The position numbers were made by a program, and so were the translations under genes. Below, one piece after another: positions 7,185 to 9,634 of a stretch of 9,634 bases of DNA (positions are counted from its first letter, which is position 1; every line of letters starts with the position of its first letter). Under the pieces are notes generated by a model that had not been told where the DNA came from, made no database searches, and was given only the letters and a program-made list of their open reading frames with translations. This DNA comes from Candidatus Sulfotelmatobacter sp. (lineage in GTDB: Bacteria > Acidobacteriota > Terriglobia > Terriglobales > Acidobacteriaceae). The stretch covers positions 1 to 9,634 of the forward strand of contig JASICF010000219.1 of NCBI GenBank assembly GCA_030044775.1, given 5' to 3'.

Positions 7185-8357
7185 ATGGCAACGACTGCAG
7201 AAGTATTGAGCCGCGTGGCAACGCGTCCCACGTGGGCGGAAGTTTCGCTCGCGACGTTGCGGCAGAACTTTCGCACAGTGAACAAACACGTCGGAGCGGG
7301 CGTAAGCGTTTGTGCCGTTGTGAAAGCCGATGCCTACGGTCACGGCGCAATTGAATGTTCGCGCGCTCTTCAGGCAGAAGGCGCAAAGTGGCTGGGCGTA
7401 ACCTCACTCGATGAAGCAATTCCGCTGCGTACAGAAGGCATCGAAACACGTATTCTCCTCATGACCGGTTTTTGGCGCGGCGAGGAAGGGGAGATCGTTC
7501 GCCTGGGTCTGACGCCGACCGTGTGGGAACCCTGGCATGTCGAACTGCTCGAAAAGGCCGCGGCCTCGGCGTCCGTCAAGCATGCGGTGAATTTGAAAGT
7601 AGATACCGGCATGGGCCGGCTGGGCGTTTCTCCGGATGAGTTGCCCGGCCTGTTGAAGGCTTTGAGTGCTGCCCCCCATTTGGTTGTCGAAGGGCTTTCG
7701 ACGCATCTAGCATCCTCTGAAATCATGGACGCTCCATCCGTCGAGGAACAGACGCGCCGTTTCACGGAAGCGCTGCGCGTTGTGCGCGCCACCGGTTTCG
7801 ATCCCACGCTGGTCCACATGGCGAACACCAGCGCTCTCATTTCGCGCCGGGAAACCTGGAACAACGTGGTGCGCCCCGGAGTGGCGCTCTACGGATACTA
7901 TTTGCCGTTCCAGCGCGCGGGGAGGGAAGTGAGCGGGGGCACGCTGCGGCTTTCGGTGAAGCCGGTTCTTACCTGGAAGACACGGATTCTTTCTCTGCGG
8001 AATTTCGCCGCCAATCAGCCCTTGGGTTACAACGGGACCTACGTGACGAAAGCTCCGGCGCGCGTTGCCGTGCTGCCTGTGGGCTATGCGGATGGTTACA
8101 ATCGCCAGCTTTCGAATCGCGGGCGGGTTATTGTCCGCGATCACTACGCGCCGGTTGTGGGCAGCATCTCCATGGATTTAACGCTCGTTGATGTGACCGG
8201 CATTCCCGGAGTCGCTGTCGGCGACGAAGTCATTCTCCTTGGGACCAGCGACGGCCTGAGCGTGGATGCTCTCGAGCATGCTCGCTGGGCGAACAGTTCC
8301 CCCTACGAGATTCTCTGCAATATTTCAAAGCGGGTGCCGCGGAAGTACGGGAGCTAG
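7185..8357 (+). CDS. alr: Alanine racemase
   Basis: PLP enzyme that interconverts L- and D-alanine in the cytoplasm, supplying D-Ala for peptidoglycan. The 390 residues match the usual family length. The N-terminal barrel holds the PLP lysine Lys47 in the signature AVVKADAYGHG. Also present are KVDTGMGRLGV (138-148), the HMANTSAL stretch (211-218) and RPGVALYG (230-237). In the C-terminal domain, Tyr301 in VGYADGY should be the second catalytic base, and GSISMDLTLVDVT (326-338) is typical. ATG 7185 gives 14 residues before the conserved RPTWAEVSL; no ribosome binding site precedes it, and a TATAAT lies 9 bases upstream. GTG 7215 is an alternative start. The gene converges on brnA with 9 bases between stop codons and no visible terminator. 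Confidence 0.96.
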   Translation: MATTAEVLSRVATRPTWAEVSLATLRQNFRTVNKHVGAGVSVCAVVKADAYGHGAIECSRALQAEGAKWLGVTSLDEAIPLRTEGIETRILLMTGFWRGEEGEIVRLGLTPTVWEPWHVELLEKAAASASVKHAVNLKVDTGMGRLGVSPDELPGLLKALSAAPHLVVEGLSTHLASSEIMDAPSVEEQTRRFTEALRVVRATGFDPTLVHMANTSALISRRETWNNVVRPGVALYGYYLPFQRAGREVSGGTLRLSVKPVLTWKTRILSLRNFAANQPLGYNGTYVTKAPARVAVLPVGYADGYNRQLSNRGRVIVRDHYAPVVGSISMDLTLVDVTGIPGVAVGDEVILLGTSDGLSVDALEHARWANSSPYEILCNISKRVPRKYGS

Positions 8358-8366
8358 ACAGGTGGG

Positions 8367-8642
8367 CTAGGCCCTCTTACGTTCTTTTTGCAATTCCATG
8401 TATCTACGGAGGACGGCGTTCATTGAGGATTGATACCCCCGGCCCTGTTTGCGGAAAAACGTGAGGACGTCTGGGTCAATTCTCAATGTGATTTGCTTCT
8501 TGGGTCCAGGCCAAACGATCGCGTTGGCGAAGAATTCTGGGCCCAGTTCGGGAGCGTCGGACACGTCTATGTCCTCATCGCGAAGCGCATCAACCCGCTT
8601 CCAATCTATCTTGGATCGCTTTTTCGTATTGTTTGCGTTCAC
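8367..8642 (-). CDS. brnA: BrnA antitoxin of a type II toxin-antitoxin pair
   Basis: The 91-residue protein has the BrnA pattern: an N-terminal region KKRSKIDWKRVDALRDEDID (about 7-26), then PELGPEFF (31-38), which wraps the toxin in known complexes. A C-terminal ribbon-helix-helix follows, with strand KKQITLRID (48-56) and helices around DVLTFFRKQGRGYQSSMNAVLRRYM. BrnA neutralises BrnT and, as a DNA-binding protein, represses its own promoter. The start is GTG 8642, inside the end of brnT (53-nt overlap). An AAGGAAGG at 8659-8652 stands 9 nt before it, so translational coupling to the toxin gene is likely. Toxin first, antitoxin second is the normal brnTA order. Confidence 0.9.
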   Translation of the reverse strand: MNANNTKKRSKIDWKRVDALRDEDIDVSDAPELGPEFFANAIVWPGPKKQITLRIDPDVLTFFRKQGRGYQSSMNAVLRRYMELQKERKRA

Positions 8643-8919
8643 GACGGGTTGCCTTCCTTAGCGAGATGATGCGAATGTTTTCCGGACCACGCTCCGTGAA
8701 AACGGCCACCAGTGTGCGTCCCCGGCTTGTGCCAACCCCAATCCAGCGCTTTTCGCCATAATCCTGCCGTGCATCGACATGAGCTAGAAGTAGTCCGCGG
8801 AACATCTCTTCCGCAGCAGCAAAATCGAGCCCGTGCTTCCGAACGTTCGAACGGTTCTTCGCCTCATCCCACTCAAAATGATAGGAAAGCGAGGGTGGTA
8901 TGTTAAAGCGTTCAGCCAT
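8590..8919 (-). CDS. brnT: BrnT ribonuclease toxin
   Basis: Small RelE-fold ribonuclease toxin that blocks translation by cutting RNA. From ATG 8919 it has 109 residues. It carries the family opening FEWDEAKNRSNVRKHGLDF (15-33), with W17, D18, K21, N25 and the KHG at 28-30. The C-terminal block is RIISLRKATRRERKQYE (83-99), the usual R.IS.R.A..RER..Y pattern. The protein appears complete, with no frameshift. TTG 8937 would add six residues; a strong AAGGAGG (8958-8952) lies 14 nt before that TTG but 32 nt before the ATG, so the start is uncertain. brnA follows with a 53-nt overlap. Confidence 0.9.
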   Translation of the reverse strand: MAERFNIPPSLSYHFEWDEAKNRSNVRKHGLDFAAAEEMFRGLLLAHVDARQDYGEKRWIGVGTSRGRTLVAVFTERGPENIRIISLRKATRRERKQYEKAIQDRLEAG

Positions 8920-9191
8920 GACAAAGCGCACCCCCAAGTGGGCTTGCCAGCCCTCCTTTTTTCCGGGTTTCGGACGGCTTGGGCTTTGCCGTGTTTGATT
9001 CTGTCGCCATCCCCGGCTTTTCTCTCGCGAGACGCGGTGTCCGCTCCGCGTGGAGTGCGTGAAGTCATGGCCTTTCGGCCGCCCTTTTTCCTACTAGCCG
9101 GATCCAGCTTGGAGTGTGCCGTGTCCGTGGCTTTGCAGCGATGAACTAGAATCGGTCTAGCCCGACCGACCGGAATGACCCGGCACCTTTA

Positions 9192-9220
9192 ATTGTAACT
9201 CCAAATGTAGTTACAGTCAA
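9192..9220 (-). promoter_or_regulatory. Minus-strand promoter with embedded palindromic operator, probably for brnTA
   Basis: Read on the minus strand: TTGACT (9220-9215), 17 bases, TACAAT (9197-9192), matching 10 of 12 consensus positions. The spacer is filled by a palindrome (9194-9215) with perfect 7-base arms TGTAACT and AGTTACA and 9 of 11 pairs overall; it overlaps the -10 box. A repressor bound here would block RNA polymerase. The next minus-strand gene is brnT, about 266 nt from the predicted start site. Confidence 0.6.
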
Positions 9221-9262
9221 GAACCGGCTAATCATCTTATTTTTGAATGATTAACCTCCGAT

Positions 9263-9282
9263 TGGCGCCCCCGATGGCGCCA
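9263..9282. repeat. Short inverted repeat
   Basis: TGGCGCC (9263-9269) and GGCGCCA (9276-9282) form a 7-bp stem with a 6-base loop in the gap ahead of the last gene. No T-run follows on the plus strand. The role is unknown. Confidence 0.4.
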
Positions 9283-9377
9283 GCTCCGGCTCATCCGCGT
9301 CCATTCAACGCCCATCCCTCGCGCTTCACTGGGGAAAGGCTGATGTGCCACGGCACCTTTGTTATTCTCGGAATTAC

Positions 9378-9634
9378 ATGCCCTCGCCCTACGCAAAGTG
9401 GATGTACGATTGGGAGCACCGGCTCACGTCGGTGGACAACAACCGTGTTGTACGCCCACTCGAGTGGGGTCTGGATTGGGCGCAGAACTGGCCGTGCCGG
9501 AACGGCTGGCATCCCGGGCAAGAGACCGAAGACCCAGCTAAATTCTTGATCGATTTCAACCGCCGCATCGTCGCATCGAGCGATAGATTCTACTCTTACG
9601 TTCGACCCGCGGATTTCCTGCTAGAGACGCGCGA
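9378..9634 (+). CDS. 3'-truncated gene, possibly alpha/beta hydrolase family
   Basis: An open frame runs from ATG 9378 off the right edge (85 codons, no stop). It begins MPSPYAKWMYDWEHRL and continues with NNRVVRPLEWGLDW (21-34) and FYSYVRPADFLLE (71-83). The Trp/Tyr/Arg-rich composition and regular reading look like a genuine protein. No signal peptide or membrane segment is seen. The opening resembles, from memory, bacterial proteins annotated as alpha/beta hydrolases (ABHD18-like), but the nucleophile elbow and other catalytic motifs would lie outside the window, so this is tentative. No strong Shine-Dalgarno precedes the ATG. A TATTCT (9363-9368) ends 9 bases before it, the same spacing as at alr. 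GTG 9345, preceded by AAAGG at 5 nt, is an in-frame alternative start. Confidence 0.65.
   Translation, partial: MPSPYAKWMYDWEHRLTSVDNNRVVRPLEWGLDWAQNWPCRNGWHPGQETEDPAKFLIDFNRRIVASSDRFYSYVRPADFLLETR

Larger units (their letters stand above)
8920..9377. other. 458-base non-coding region between divergent genes
   Basis: No convincing gene is seen. It holds a minus-strand promoter with a palindrome (9192-9220) and inverted repeats at 9146-9160 (CTAGA/TCTAG) and 9263-9282. A 10-base direct repeat CGGCACCTTT occurs at 9181-9190 and 9351-9360. A 32-codon minus-strand ORF (9010-8912) runs into the start of brnT. No tRNA, CRISPR or insertion-sequence ends were recognised. Confidence 0.55.

Noticed and set aside
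8940..8962. Plus-strand hairpin followed by T6, terminator-like
   Set aside because: The stem is only 5 bp and no plus-strand gene precedes it; the T-run is the complement of the A-rich Shine-Dalgarno region of brnT.
9181..9360. Direct repeat CGGCACCTTT (9181-9190 and 9351-9360) as possible attachment or insertion-site duplication
   Set aside because: Ten bases in a region this size can recur by chance, and no integrase, transposase or element ends lie between the copies.

Overview
The window looks like chromosomal core-type DNA from a Gram-negative (diderm) bacterium of moderately high GC. The best guess for the host is an Acidobacteriota member. The reasons are the gene content (Omp85/BamA plus Skp/OmpH, a stand-alone TonB-type protein, alanine racemase, a brnTA module) and the feel of the protein sequences. 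That placement is an inference; no rRNA or other marker gene is present.

Layout. (1) 1-2043 (+): a molybdopterin oxidoreductase whose N-terminus lies beyond the left edge. (2) A promoter-bearing gap, then bamA (2327-5173, +), the outer-membrane beta-barrel assembly protein. (3) A 336-base gap with a near-consensus promoter and a leader of about 280 nt, then ompH/skp (5510-6202, +), a periplasmic chaperone, closed by a strong intrinsic terminator at 6256-6285. (4) A TonB-type energy-transducer protein (6369-7097, +). (5) A structured inverted repeat that abuts a consensus -10 box, then alr (7185-8357, +), alanine racemase. (6) Converging on alr with only 9 nt between stop codons, a type II toxin-antitoxin pair on the minus strand: brnT toxin (8919-8590) and brnA antitoxin (8642-8367), overlapping by 53 nt. 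(7) A 458-base non-coding stretch holding a minus-strand promoter with a palindrome filling its spacer. (8) The start of a further plus-strand gene (9378 to beyond the right edge), possibly an alpha/beta hydrolase.

How the genes fit together: bamA, ompH, the TonB-type protein and alr all serve the cell envelope (outer-membrane protein folding and transit, energised outer-membrane transport, D-alanine for peptidoglycan). Each seems to have its own expression signals rather than forming one operon. Promoter-like elements with an exact TATAAT precede bamA, ompH and alr. The brnTA block with its flanking non-coding DNA is the accessory part.

I did not find a convincing undescribed multi-gene system. 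The points most worth checking are regulatory: the palindromic promoter upstream of brnTA, the near-leaderless alr start behind a folded inverted repeat, the long ompH leader, and the ambiguous bamA start with a possible coupled leader ORF.
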